Part shown: positions 47,802 to 56,130 of the stretch, in pieces
Numbering within the stretch: the first letter of the stretch is position 1
Layout: each line of letters starts with the position of its first letter
Made by a program: the position numbers and the translations under genes
Assembly: GCA_903916195.1 (NCBI GenBank)
Contig: CAIWVP010000191.1
Span: 25,837 to 89,836 of the forward strand
Source of the DNA: an uncultured Verrucomicrobiota bacterium
GTDB taxonomy: Bacteria > Verrucomicrobiota > Verrucomicrobiia > Limisphaerales > UBA9464
DNA: 64,000 nucleotides
Reading direction: 5' to 3'
The notes under the pieces: model-generated
Seen by the model: only the letters and a program-made list of their open reading frames with translations
The model's database searches: none
Told to the model about the DNA's origin: nothing

Positions 47802-49388
47802 ATGCCCACTCCGGTCCTGTCAAGACGACGTCCGTCCCTCGTCCTCGCCCCCGTCGCCACCGCGATCGCGCTGGCCTTCGCCGTCGCCGCGCGCGCCGAG
47901 GTGAAGCTTCATCCCCTCTTCACCGACCACGCCGTCCTCCAGCAAGGTCTGCCCTTGCCCGTCTGGGGAACGGCCGACCGGGGCGAGCAGGTCACGGTCG
48001 AGTTCGCCGGCCAGAAGAAGACCGCCACGGCCGATTCCCACGGCCGTTGGATGCTCTCGTTGAAGCCGCTGAAGGCCACCGCCATCGGCGCCACGCTCAA
48101 GGCCGCCGGCCCGGCCAACGCCATCGAGATCTCTGACATCGTCGTCGGCGAGGTGTGGGTCTGCTCCGGCCAATCGAACATGGAATGGCCGCTGAGCCGC
48201 AGCGCCCAGCCCGAGGCCGATATCTCCGCGAGCGCCGATCCGAACCTCCGCCTGTTCACCGTCGTGAAGCGCCGTTCTTCCGTGGTGAAGACCGACCTCG
48301 ACTACGCGGCGCACGCGTGGGCCGTGGCTTCGCCGTCGAGCGTCCCGTCCTTCAGCGCCGTCGGTTACTACTTTGGACGCGACCTCGCCGCCGCGCTCAA
48401 ATCGAAGGGCGTCCCCATCGGCATCATCCACTCCAGCTGGGGCGGTTCGCCGGCGGAGGTCTGGATGAGCGAGGACGTGCTGAAGTCCGACCACACCTAC
48501 GCCCGCGACATCCTCGGGCCCTACCCCATCGCGCTGCGCCGCTGGAAGACCTCCGCCGACCAGTGGGCAGCCGCCAAGGCCGCCGCCGCCGCGAAGGGCG
48601 AAAGGTTCACCCAAGGTCCTCCGGGCAAGCCGTGGGAACCCTCCGAGCTCTACAACGGCATGATCGCGAACCTGATCCCCTACGGCATCAAGGGCGCCAT
48701 CTGGTACCAAGGTGAATCGAACGCCGGCCGCGCCTGGCAATACCGGGGCCTGTTCGCCGACATGATCCGCAACTGGCGCCGCGACTGGGGCCAGGGTGAC
48801 TTCCACTTCTACGCGGTCCAGCTCGCGCCGTGGGACAAGAGCCGCAAACGCGACCTCGCCACCATCGCCGCCGAGGTCGGTGATTCGGATTGGGCCGAGC
48901 TCCGCGAGGCCCAGGACAGCGTCGGCAAGGTGCTGCCGAACTACGGCGTCGCCGTGATCACCGATGTGGGCGACAAGGACGACATCCATCCCACGAAGAA
49001 GCAGCCGGTCGGCGCCCGCCTCGCGCGGATCGCCCGGGCCAAGGCGTACGGCGAGAAGGTCGAGCACAGCGGCCCCGTCTTCACCGCGAAATCCGTCCGC
49101 GGCCGCCAGGTCACGCTGAACTTCAAGCACGCCGCCGGACTCAAGACACTCGACGGCGGTGCGCCCACCGGTTTCTCCGTCGCCGGCGCCGACCGGAAGT
49201 TCCACGCCGCCACCGCCGAGCTCCGCGGCTCGCAGGTCGTCCTCACCTGCCCCGCCGTCGACGCGCCCGTCGCAGTGCGCCACGGCTGGAACGACCATCC
49301 GGTCGTGAACCTCGCCAACGGCGACGGCCTGCCCGCCTCGCCCTTCCGCTCCGATTCCTGGGAGCTCACCACCCAGAAGATCAAGTGA
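47802..49388 (+). CDS. sialate O-acetylesterase (SGNH-like)
   Basis: LHPLFTDHAVLQQGLPLPVWGTADRGEQVTVEF; VWVCSGQSNMEWPLSRS; IHSSWGGSPAEVWMS; IWYQGESNAGRAWQY. Confidence 0.9.
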   Translation: MPTPVLSRRRPSLVLAPVATAIALAFAVAARAEVKLHPLFTDHAVLQQGLPLPVWGTADRGEQVTVEFAGQKKTATADSHGRWMLSLKPLKATAIGATLKAAGPANAIEISDIVVGEVWVCSGQSNMEWPLSRSAQPEADISASADPNLRLFTVVKRRSSVVKTDLDYAAHAWAVASPSSVPSFSAVGYYFGRDLAAALKSKGVPIGIIHSSWGGSPAEVWMSEDVLKSDHTYARDILGPYPIALRRWKTSADQWAAAKAAAAAKGERFTQGPPGKPWEPSELYNGMIANLIPYGIKGAIWYQGESNAGRAWQYRGLFADMIRNWRRDWGQGDFHFYAVQLAPWDKSRKRDLATIAAEVGDSDWAELREAQDSVGKVLPNYGVAVITDVGDKDDIHPTKKQPVGARLARIARAKAYGEKVEHSGPVFTAKSVRGRQVTLNFKHAAGLKTLDGGAPTGFSVAGADRKFHAATAELRGSQVVLTCPAVDAPVAVRHGWNDHPVVNLANGDGLPASPFRSDSWELTTQKIK

Positions 49389-49530
49389 TCGACCCGTCGC
49401 CGGGGCCGCACCGCCGCGGCCCCGGCGCTTTTCCGATTTCTCGCTTCCGGTCGCGGGCCGGAGCAGGGATCGTCCTCGCGTCCGGTCCGCCCGCCGCATC
49501 CGATCCGGCCCGACATCCGTTCCACGCCCT

Positions 49531-50568
49531 ATGAAACCGTTCCGTCCGCTTCTCTGCCTCCTCGGTCTCGTCGCCTCGCTCCCGCTGCTCGCGGAGAACC
49601 CCGACGCGCTGGTCCGCTCCGGCTTCCTCGCCGACCCGACGCCGACGCTCTCCTCGCACGCCTCCACGATCTGTGACGCCAAGAACGGGCTCGTCGCCGC
49701 GTGGTTCGGCGGCACCGCCGAGCGCCAGCGCGACGTCGTCATCTGGCTGGCCCGCGCGGAGAAGGACGGCTCGTGGGGCGGGCCCGCCGAGGTCGCCCGC
49801 GGTGACGAGGACGGCGAGGACCAATGGGCCTGCTGGAACCCGGTGCTCTTCCAGGTCAAGAACGGCCCCCTCCTGCTCTTCTACAAGGTCGGCCCGAGCC
49901 CGTCCGAATGGTGGGGCCGGCTCAAAGTATCGGACGACGGCGGACGCAGTTGGTCGAAATCGCGCCGGTTGCCGAAGGGCCAGGTCGGTCCCGTGCGCAA
50001 CAAACCGGTCGAGCTCGCCGACGGACGCCTGCTCTGCGGCTCCAGCGACGAAGATTCCGGATGGCGCGTCCATATGGAGATCATGCGCGACCCGGGCACG
50101 CGTTTCCCGAAATGGATGCGCACCGCCGACCTGAACTCGCCCCTCAGTTTCGGGGCCATCCAGCCGACCATCCTGCCGTGGCCCGACGGCCGCATCCAGA
50201 TCCTCTGCCGCACCAAGCAACGCGTCGTCACCGAATCTTGGAGCGACGACGAGGGCAAGACCTGGACGAAGATGCGCCGCACCGCGCTGCCCAACCCGAA
50301 CAGCGGCATCGACGCCGTGATGCTCAAGGACGGTCGGGCCCTGCTCGTCTTCAACCCCGGCACGGATTCGCGCCGAGAGCTTGCCGTGGCGGTCTCGACC
50401 GACGGCCACATCTGGAACCGGATGCTCACGCTCGAGGACGGCTCGGGCGAAGGCGAATACAGCTATCCCGCCGTGATCCAGGCGGCCGACGGACTCGTCC
50501 ACGCGACGTACACCTGGCAGCGCACCAAGATCAAGCACGTGATGATCGACCCTGCGAAGCTGAAGTGA
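49531..50568 (+). CDS. exo-alpha-sialidase family (BNR-repeat-like) secreted protein
   Basis: Signal peptide; TPTLSSHASTICDAKNGLVAAWFGGTAERQRDVVIWLAR; LKVSDDGGRSWSKSRRLP; VTESWSDDEGKTW; EYSYPAVIQAADGLVHATYTWQRTKIKHV. Confidence 0.85.
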   Translation: MKPFRPLLCLLGLVASLPLLAENPDALVRSGFLADPTPTLSSHASTICDAKNGLVAAWFGGTAERQRDVVIWLARAEKDGSWGGPAEVARGDEDGEDQWACWNPVLFQVKNGPLLLFYKVGPSPSEWWGRLKVSDDGGRSWSKSRRLPKGQVGPVRNKPVELADGRLLCGSSDEDSGWRVHMEIMRDPGTRFPKWMRTADLNSPLSFGAIQPTILPWPDGRIQILCRTKQRVVTESWSDDEGKTWTKMRRTALPNPNSGIDAVMLKDGRALLVFNPGTDSRRELAVAVSTDGHIWNRMLTLEDGSGEGEYSYPAVIQAADGLVHATYTWQRTKIKHVMIDPAKLK

Positions 50569-50690
50569 GCGGACGATGGACGCGGCCCGCTTCGCCGTGG
50601 TCAGGATCGGGACATAGCGACCCCTCGTACCGAGGAGCGGGTTGGAACCCATCGGTCACCATTCATCAGTCGCCAGCCGTCGATCGCCCG

Positions 50691-50800
50691 CTGCCGCCTG
50701 CAGCCCGGAGGGCTGCCAGCCATTAGCCGGGGGTCCAGCGAAGCGATACCCCCGGACCCCGAAGTCGGCAGGTCCGCACCCCGGAGGGGTGCCAGCGACG
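50691..50800. repeat. structured intergenic repeat (three hairpins, CCGGAGGG-type)
   Basis: AGCCC-GGA-GGGCT (50702-50714); CCGGGGGT-N13-ACCCCCGG (50727-50755); GCACCCC-GGA-GGGGTGC (50776-50792); both GGA hairpins are followed by GCCAGC. Confidence 0.75.
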
Positions 50801-50814
50801 CGACCGCGACCAGA

Positions 50815-50891
50815 CATTATCGGCGGATGTCTTCCGCAGGTTCAACCGGATCAAACACGCGGCTTGGATTCCATTGTGTCCGCCGATAATG
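50815..50891. mobile_element. 77-bp MITE/REP-like element with perfect 13-bp terminal inverted repeats
   Basis: CATTATCGGCGGA (50815-50827) and TCCGCCGATAATG (50879-50891). Confidence 0.6.
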
Positions 50892-51371
50892 AGGCCTGAC
50901 GATGGATGCGACCGATGTCGGCAGATACGATATCAGTTTTTCAGCCGTCGGCTGCCAGATAGGCATCGGTTCCTCGGCATAAACGCAGTAGCGCCAAGGT
51001 TCCCGAACCATTCCCGGCTGAGCTGTGAACACGGCGACCTCTCCGGGCCGCAACACCCGGTTGGTCCAACCAGGGGCCAAGACCCAATTGCCGTCCCAGA
51101 CGTGGGTCCCTCGGCGTCGCACGACGTTCGTGGACCTTATCTGAGTGCCGACCATCGTGCACATGACCTTGGCCGAGGTCAGGTTCGAGACCGCGAACGC
51201 CGGCCTTCTCCGACCCGGCAGCTCGTCGATCTGTCCGATGAAAGCGACGTTGACCAACCGCACGGGTGACCGGTCTTCCGGGACCGGAACGACCAGCAAG
51301 TAGAACGAAACGACGGTCAGCGGGATGAGCGCGACGCACAGGACCCAGCGGCTCTTCGTCGTCAGGATCAT
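50817..51371 (-). CDS. hypothetical membrane-anchored protein
   Basis: N-terminal TM (WVLCVALIPLTVVSFYLLVVPV); stop codon lies inside the TIR element. Confidence 0.6.
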   Translation of the reverse strand: MILTTKSRWVLCVALIPLTVVSFYLLVVPVPEDRSPVRLVNVAFIGQIDELPGRRRPAFAVSNLTSAKVMCTMVGTQIRSTNVVRRRGTHVWDGNWVLAPGWTNRVLRPGEVAVFTAQPGMVREPWRYCVYAEEPMPIWQPTAEKLISYLPTSVASIVRPHYRRTQWNPSRVFDPVEPAEDIRR

Positions 51372-51383
51372 CGCACGGATGCC

Positions 51384-53447
51384 TCAGGCCACCGCCGGCC
51401 TCGGCTTCCCGCCGGCCTTCGGCGGCGGGTTCCCCGGCTTGACCGGCGCGGCCGGACGATCCTTGAGGCTGCGCCAGTAGCGCGGCGGCAGGCTGCCGAG
51501 CGCGATGAGGACAAGCTGGCTCAGGATGAACCCGCCCAGCCACAGGAACGCCCCGCTCATGAAGCCGTAGCTGTGCAGACCGATGCCCAGCATGTTGGTG
51601 CCGAACCACGACCAGCTCGTCACGATGTTGCCCGCGATGGTCAGGTTCATCAGTCCGCGCTCGCGGACCAACCCGCCCCAACGGGCGTGCAGGATCAGCG
51701 CGTTCCACAGCACGATGATCAGCGCGCCGTTCTCCTTCGGGTCCCAGCCCCAGAAGCGGCCCCAGCTCTGGTCCGCCCAGATGCCGCCCAGCACCGTGCC
51801 GATGAAGCTGAACAGGGTCGCGAAACACACGATGCCGTAGGTCATCCGCGTCAACGAGCGACCGGTCGCCTCGTCGAGACCCCGCGTGAACACGCCGCGC
51901 ACCACGTAGAGCATCGCGAGGAAACCGGCGACGTAGGTGCTCGCGTAGCCGAGCGTCACGATCACCACGTGCGTCGCGAGCCAGATGTTGGTGTCGAGCA
52001 CCGCTTGGAGCATCACCAGCGTGTCGCCGTCCAGCGCGAGGTTATGCGCGATGACGAGGGTGACGAACCCGAGCGAGCTGCCGACGACGAGACCGATGGC
52101 GTTGCGCCAGAACTTCTCCAGCAACAGCCCCAGCCCCACGCTGCCCCAACCGATGAAGATGGCCGAGGAGTAGAGGTTGGTGACCGGCGGACGCCCTTCG
52201 AGCCACATGCGGAAGATGAGCCCGACGGTATGCATGACGAACCCTGCCGCGATCAGCCAGAAGGCCAGCTTCCGCGCCGTCTGGTTGAAGTTGAACCAGT
52301 AGAAGCAGCCGAGCAGGAAGGCCGTCACGTAGATCGGCATCGTGTTGTAGAACGGTGCCAGATGGTTATAGAACACCTCGCGCGCGGTCTTGGTCAGGTC
52401 GCCTGCGACCGCCGGGTTCGAGGCGAGCTGTTGCCGGTATCCGGCCAGCGTCGAGTTGAACGTCACCGAATCGCCGCGGCGGAAGGCTTCCGCCATCGTC
52501 ACGTAAGCTTGGAGCGAAGCGGGCACCGGCTTCGGCGGCATGGCGGTGTCGAGCAACTCGTTGAAGCGCTGGCGGAGCGACGCCATCAACGGCGCGCCAT
52601 CGGCGCCGGGCTGACCCTGGAACTTGCGGATGTCGCCGAGCGTGCGGAAAATCGCCGTGGCGTTGTCTCCCAGCGAAAGGGCGACGACCGACGCGGCGAC
52701 GCGGGTCCAACCCTCGCGGGTCAGGTTCGCTTCGGTGGGCGGGATGATGAGCGGCGTGTCGAAGCTCTCCAGCATGTCCCAGTTGAAGATCTGGCCCACG
52801 ATCGCCTGTCGTTGTTCCGGATCGTTCCGGCGGGTCGCGAAACTCGAAGCGACGGCCCGGAACTTCTCCACATCGGCGAGCAGGTTCGTGGTGTTGCTGG
52901 GGATGACGGTGTTCTTGAGCCGCAGGTAGAGCGTGAGCGCGTTGCGGAGCTTGAGCACCGATTGGTCGAAGGAATCCCGCTGGGCCGCATCGGGCTTCTT
53001 CTCGAGGACGCGCCGGGCCTGGTCCTCGACTTCCTTGAACCCGGGCTCGATCTGGTTCCACGAGTAGTGCTTCCCGTCCTGTCCGTGCGCCTCATCCTTC
53101 TGAGGCAGCTTGAGCAGCGAGATGAGGTCGGGATGGTTGATGCGGAAGGTCGGCCAGGTGTCGGCTTCGTCCGGGCGCATCGTGAGCGTGGCGAACCACT
53201 CGGTGGCGGAGGCCATGCGGGGTTTCTCCCACCACGATTTCCAAGGCTCGAGGTTGGCGCGGCGGCGTTCGCGGATCTGCACGAGCGCGTTGGCGGCGAG
53301 CGAGTCGATCGGCTGATGGCGGCCGTTGAAGACCACCGGCAGGCGCGCGAACTCCTCGAGATGGAAGTTGGCGTTGGGACCGTCGGCAGCGCCGGCGGCG
53401 TTGCCGAGAGCGAACAGCGCAAGGAGGAGGACGGCGAGGCGTTTCAT
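51384..53447 (-). CDS. ccsA: cytochrome c biogenesis protein CcsA
   Basis: Signal peptide MKRLAVLLLALFALGNAAGA; CcsA/CcmF-type WGWDPKENGALIIVLWNALILHARWGG; multiple TM; downstream of resB. Confidence 0.9.
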   Translation of the reverse strand: MKRLAVLLLALFALGNAAGAADGPNANFHLEEFARLPVVFNGRHQPIDSLAANALVQIRERRRANLEPWKSWWEKPRMASATEWFATLTMRPDEADTWPTFRINHPDLISLLKLPQKDEAHGQDGKHYSWNQIEPGFKEVEDQARRVLEKKPDAAQRDSFDQSVLKLRNALTLYLRLKNTVIPSNTTNLLADVEKFRAVASSFATRRNDPEQRQAIVGQIFNWDMLESFDTPLIIPPTEANLTREGWTRVAASVVALSLGDNATAIFRTLGDIRKFQGQPGADGAPLMASLRQRFNELLDTAMPPKPVPASLQAYVTMAEAFRRGDSVTFNSTLAGYRQQLASNPAVAGDLTKTAREVFYNHLAPFYNTMPIYVTAFLLGCFYWFNFNQTARKLAFWLIAAGFVMHTVGLIFRMWLEGRPPVTNLYSSAIFIGWGSVGLGLLLEKFWRNAIGLVVGSSLGFVTLVIAHNLALDGDTLVMLQAVLDTNIWLATHVVIVTLGYASTYVAGFLAMLYVVRGVFTRGLDEATGRSLTRMTYGIVCFATLFSFIGTVLGGIWADQSWGRFWGWDPKENGALIIVLWNALILHARWGGLVRERGLMNLTIAGNIVTSWSWFGTNMLGIGLHSYGFMSGAFLWLGGFILSQLVLIALGSLPPRYWRSLKDRPAAPVKPGNPPPKAGGKPRPAVA

Positions 53448-53473
53448 GGCGGCTGGAAGGTGCGCGGTCCGGT

Positions 53474-54661
53474 TCAGGCGCGGGGTTTGCGGAGGAATCC
53501 GACGAGGTGGATGAGGAACTGCACAAGCAGGCCGAGCCCGACCACGATGGTCCCGAGGTAGGGCGCAAGCCACGAGGGGTTCTTCACCACCTGGAGCACG
53601 CTGGTGCCACGGTTGGCGTCGATGTCGTCGCGGCCCATCTGGTGCTGGAAGAAGGTGAGCCAGCCGTAGCGCAGCGGATTGTTCATGTAGATATCCACCT
53701 CGCGCTTCTCGCCGCTGCCCGGATTGTCGATCTGGACGCGGCTCTGGAAGTTCTTCGGCGTGTCGGTGCCGCGATAGACCTCATGGGTGGTCTTGATCAG
53801 CTTCACGGAGAAATGCTCGTAGTAGCGCGTGGAACGCAGGGTGAACCGGAACTCTTTGCCCCCGACCGTGACCATCTGCGGATTGAGCACGAAGCCGAAG
53901 AGCCAGGTGCCGAGCGAGGTCCCGGCCGGGTCGACGACCTCGACGACGGTGGTGGGCAGATTGCGCTTGTCCATCGCGCGGGTCGGCGGGCTCGGCTCCA
54001 TCACGGCGCGCGCGCCGACACCGGCGGTGCTGGCCGCTGGAGTGTTGGTGTCCACCATCGGGCCGCGGGCGCGGATGCTGGCGTTCTCGGCGTAGGAGCG
54101 GATCCGCAGGGTGAACGGCAGCTTGGCATGGCGGACTTCGCCGCCATCGGCCAGCGTGGACTCAGGGATCACCACGACGTCCTCGAGGTCGGACCCGGTC
54201 GCGTCGGAGAGGATCGCCAGCTCGGTCTTGTGGAAATCCTCGGTGTAGTTCCGCCATTCACCCTCGGCGAAGCTCATCCGGCTCTCCCTCGCGAACATAT
54301 CGGTGCCGAGCTGGCCGACGAGCAGCACGATGACGCCGATATGCGTGAGCAGGATGCCTGATTTCTTCCAGCCGAACTTGAACCGCACCGCATGCGCCGC
54401 GAGCAGGTTCGCGAGCAACGTCGTGCCCAACAGATATCCGCCGGGCAACGGCACGATGATCCATTTCCAGCCCTCGGCGTGAGGTGACCACGTGGAGAAC
54501 CAAGAACGGAAGTAGCGGGCCTGCGCGACATAGAGGCCGTCCTCGGTCTGCGCGAGCGTGCCGAAGAAGACCACTGCGATGCCGAGCGCCAACAACGTGA
54601 CGGTCAGCTTGAGCGAGGTGAGAGGAGCGAGCAGGCGTTTCACAGGAAAGAAGCGGTCCAT
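53474..54661 (-). CDS. resB: cytochrome c biogenesis protein ResB
   Basis: LTSLKLTVTLLALGIAVVFFGTLAQ; ...GWKKSGILLTHIGVIVLLVGQL; C-terminal TM; adjacent to ccsA. Confidence 0.88.
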   Translation of the reverse strand: MDRFFPVKRLLAPLTSLKLTVTLLALGIAVVFFGTLAQTEDGLYVAQARYFRSWFSTWSPHAEGWKWIIVPLPGGYLLGTTLLANLLAAHAVRFKFGWKKSGILLTHIGVIVLLVGQLGTDMFARESRMSFAEGEWRNYTEDFHKTELAILSDATGSDLEDVVVIPESTLADGGEVRHAKLPFTLRIRSYAENASIRARGPMVDTNTPAASTAGVGARAVMEPSPPTRAMDKRNLPTTVVEVVDPAGTSLGTWLFGFVLNPQMVTVGGKEFRFTLRSTRYYEHFSVKLIKTTHEVYRGTDTPKNFQSRVQIDNPGSGEKREVDIYMNNPLRYGWLTFFQHQMGRDDIDANRGTSVLQVVKNPSWLAPYLGTIVVGLGLLVQFLIHLVGFLRKPRA

Positions 54662-54858
54662 GGACCACGCGGATGGACGCGGGCGGAGCCGGAAGATTCG
54701 GACTGGTTTACGGGGGACGTCGGGAACGGGAGCGGCCCGCCCGCGTGATGCCGTCCGATGAGGAGTCCGTGCCCGCATCTGGCGACGGCGAAAGGCAGGA
54801 CCGTGGTCCTACTTCGGGCTGATCGGTTCGTGTCCATCGGCGGGCTCCGAGGACCGGC

Positions 54859-55935
54859 TCAGTACTTCACCGATTTGACGAAGCTGATGAAGTTCGCGCT
54901 CTCCTTGGCAACGAGCGCCGCCGGACCGGCGAGCTTGTAGAACCAGGTGCGGTCGGGACGCGACACGATCGCGGCGAGCATCTTCTTGCCGGCGCCGGTG
55001 CCTTCGCCGGTGAGGTCCGCGACGACGGCTTTCCCGCCGCCGGCGATGTCGATCTCGGTGGTCCCGAGCGCGTCCTCGGCCACAGAAGCGAGACCGAGCT
55101 GGCCGCGCCAGCGGTTCACGTTGGCGAGGGTGCCGCCGGCGGCCGGCCCGAGGGCGACGACCGACATGTCACCGCCGTCGCCCACGACGAAGCTCGCGAT
55201 GCGCATGGTCGACGCGGCGGCAGGCTTCCAGCCGGCGGGGACATCCCAATGCGGTTGGCCGGTCGAAGGCGGGGGCGTCACCGGTCCGCGCATATCGGCT
55301 GACGGAGCGGGTGCCGCGGCTTGCGCGGAGGACGGTGACGGTTCGCCGGTGTCGACCGACTTCAGCCAGGCGAGGAACTTGGGTTTGTTCTCCGCCACGA
55401 GGACATCCTCGCCCTTCATCTTGAAGAACACCGTGGTGCCGCTGACCGACAGGACGGCGGCGAGGGTGCGGGCCTTGTGTTTCTCGTCGAGCACGGTCGT
55501 GTCGCTCACCATCTCGTACATCTTGCTCGGCAAGCTGCCGATCGGGACGGCCTGGGTCTGCCCGGCGAGATCGGTCTCGGTGAGGTCGGCGAGCTTCAGC
55601 TCCTTGCGCCAGCGGTTGACGTTCTCGAGCTCGGTGCCGGCCGCCGGCCCGAGCGGCACGACCGAGACGTCGGCGGAGCGTCCGTCGGCGGCGGTGACGG
55701 AGTAGCTGGCGATGCGCATGCCGCTCGCCTCTTTCTTCGTCCAGCCTTCGGGCACGGTCCAAGGAGGCCGTTGGCTCGCCTCTTCAGAGCCAGCGCCGGC
55801 ACTTGAGGACGCCGCGGCCGTCGGTGCCGGAGCGGCCGCGTCCTTCGGCGCCTGGTAGACTTGGACCTCGTCCTTCTTGCAGCCGACGAAGGCGATCGCA
55901 CAAAGGGCCGCGAGCTGGACCGGATGAAAACGCAT
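54859..55935 (-). CDS. lipoprotein with two tandem homologous domains
   Basis: Lipobox-like AIAFVGCKK; domain 1 VPEGWTKKEASGMRIASYSV...PLGPAAGTELENVNRWRKEL; domain 2 VPAGWKPAAASTMRIASFVV...ALGPAAGGTLANVNRWRGQL. Confidence 0.8.
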   Translation of the reverse strand: MRFHPVQLAALCAIAFVGCKKDEVQVYQAPKDAAAPAPTAAASSSAGAGSEEASQRPPWTVPEGWTKKEASGMRIASYSVTAADGRSADVSVVPLGPAAGTELENVNRWRKELKLADLTETDLAGQTQAVPIGSLPSKMYEMVSDTTVLDEKHKARTLAAVLSVSGTTVFFKMKGEDVLVAENKPKFLAWLKSVDTGEPSPSSAQAAAPAPSADMRGPVTPPPSTGQPHWDVPAGWKPAAASTMRIASFVVGDGGDMSVVALGPAAGGTLANVNRWRGQLGLASVAEDALGTTEIDIAGGGKAVVADLTGEGTGAGKKMLAAIVSRPDRTWFYKLAGPAALVAKESANFISFVKSVKY

Positions 55936-56130
55936 CGGGTGTAAGTAGCCACCGATGACGACCTCGGCAAGCGCGGTGCGCGCTGGCCTCGCTGAGGGAC
56001 CGAAGAGGCGTACGGAGGGGCGGGTCCCGATTCGTTGTCGTCCACGGGGCCGTCCTTCGGGGACAAACATCCCTCCGGGCAGGACCCGGCCCGAAACTCG
56101 CCACCGTTGCGCCTCGGCTCGGGACCCCGC

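Noticed and set aside
51573-53561. 662-aa plus-strand ORF
   Set aside because: Antisense to ccsA; no domain motifs.
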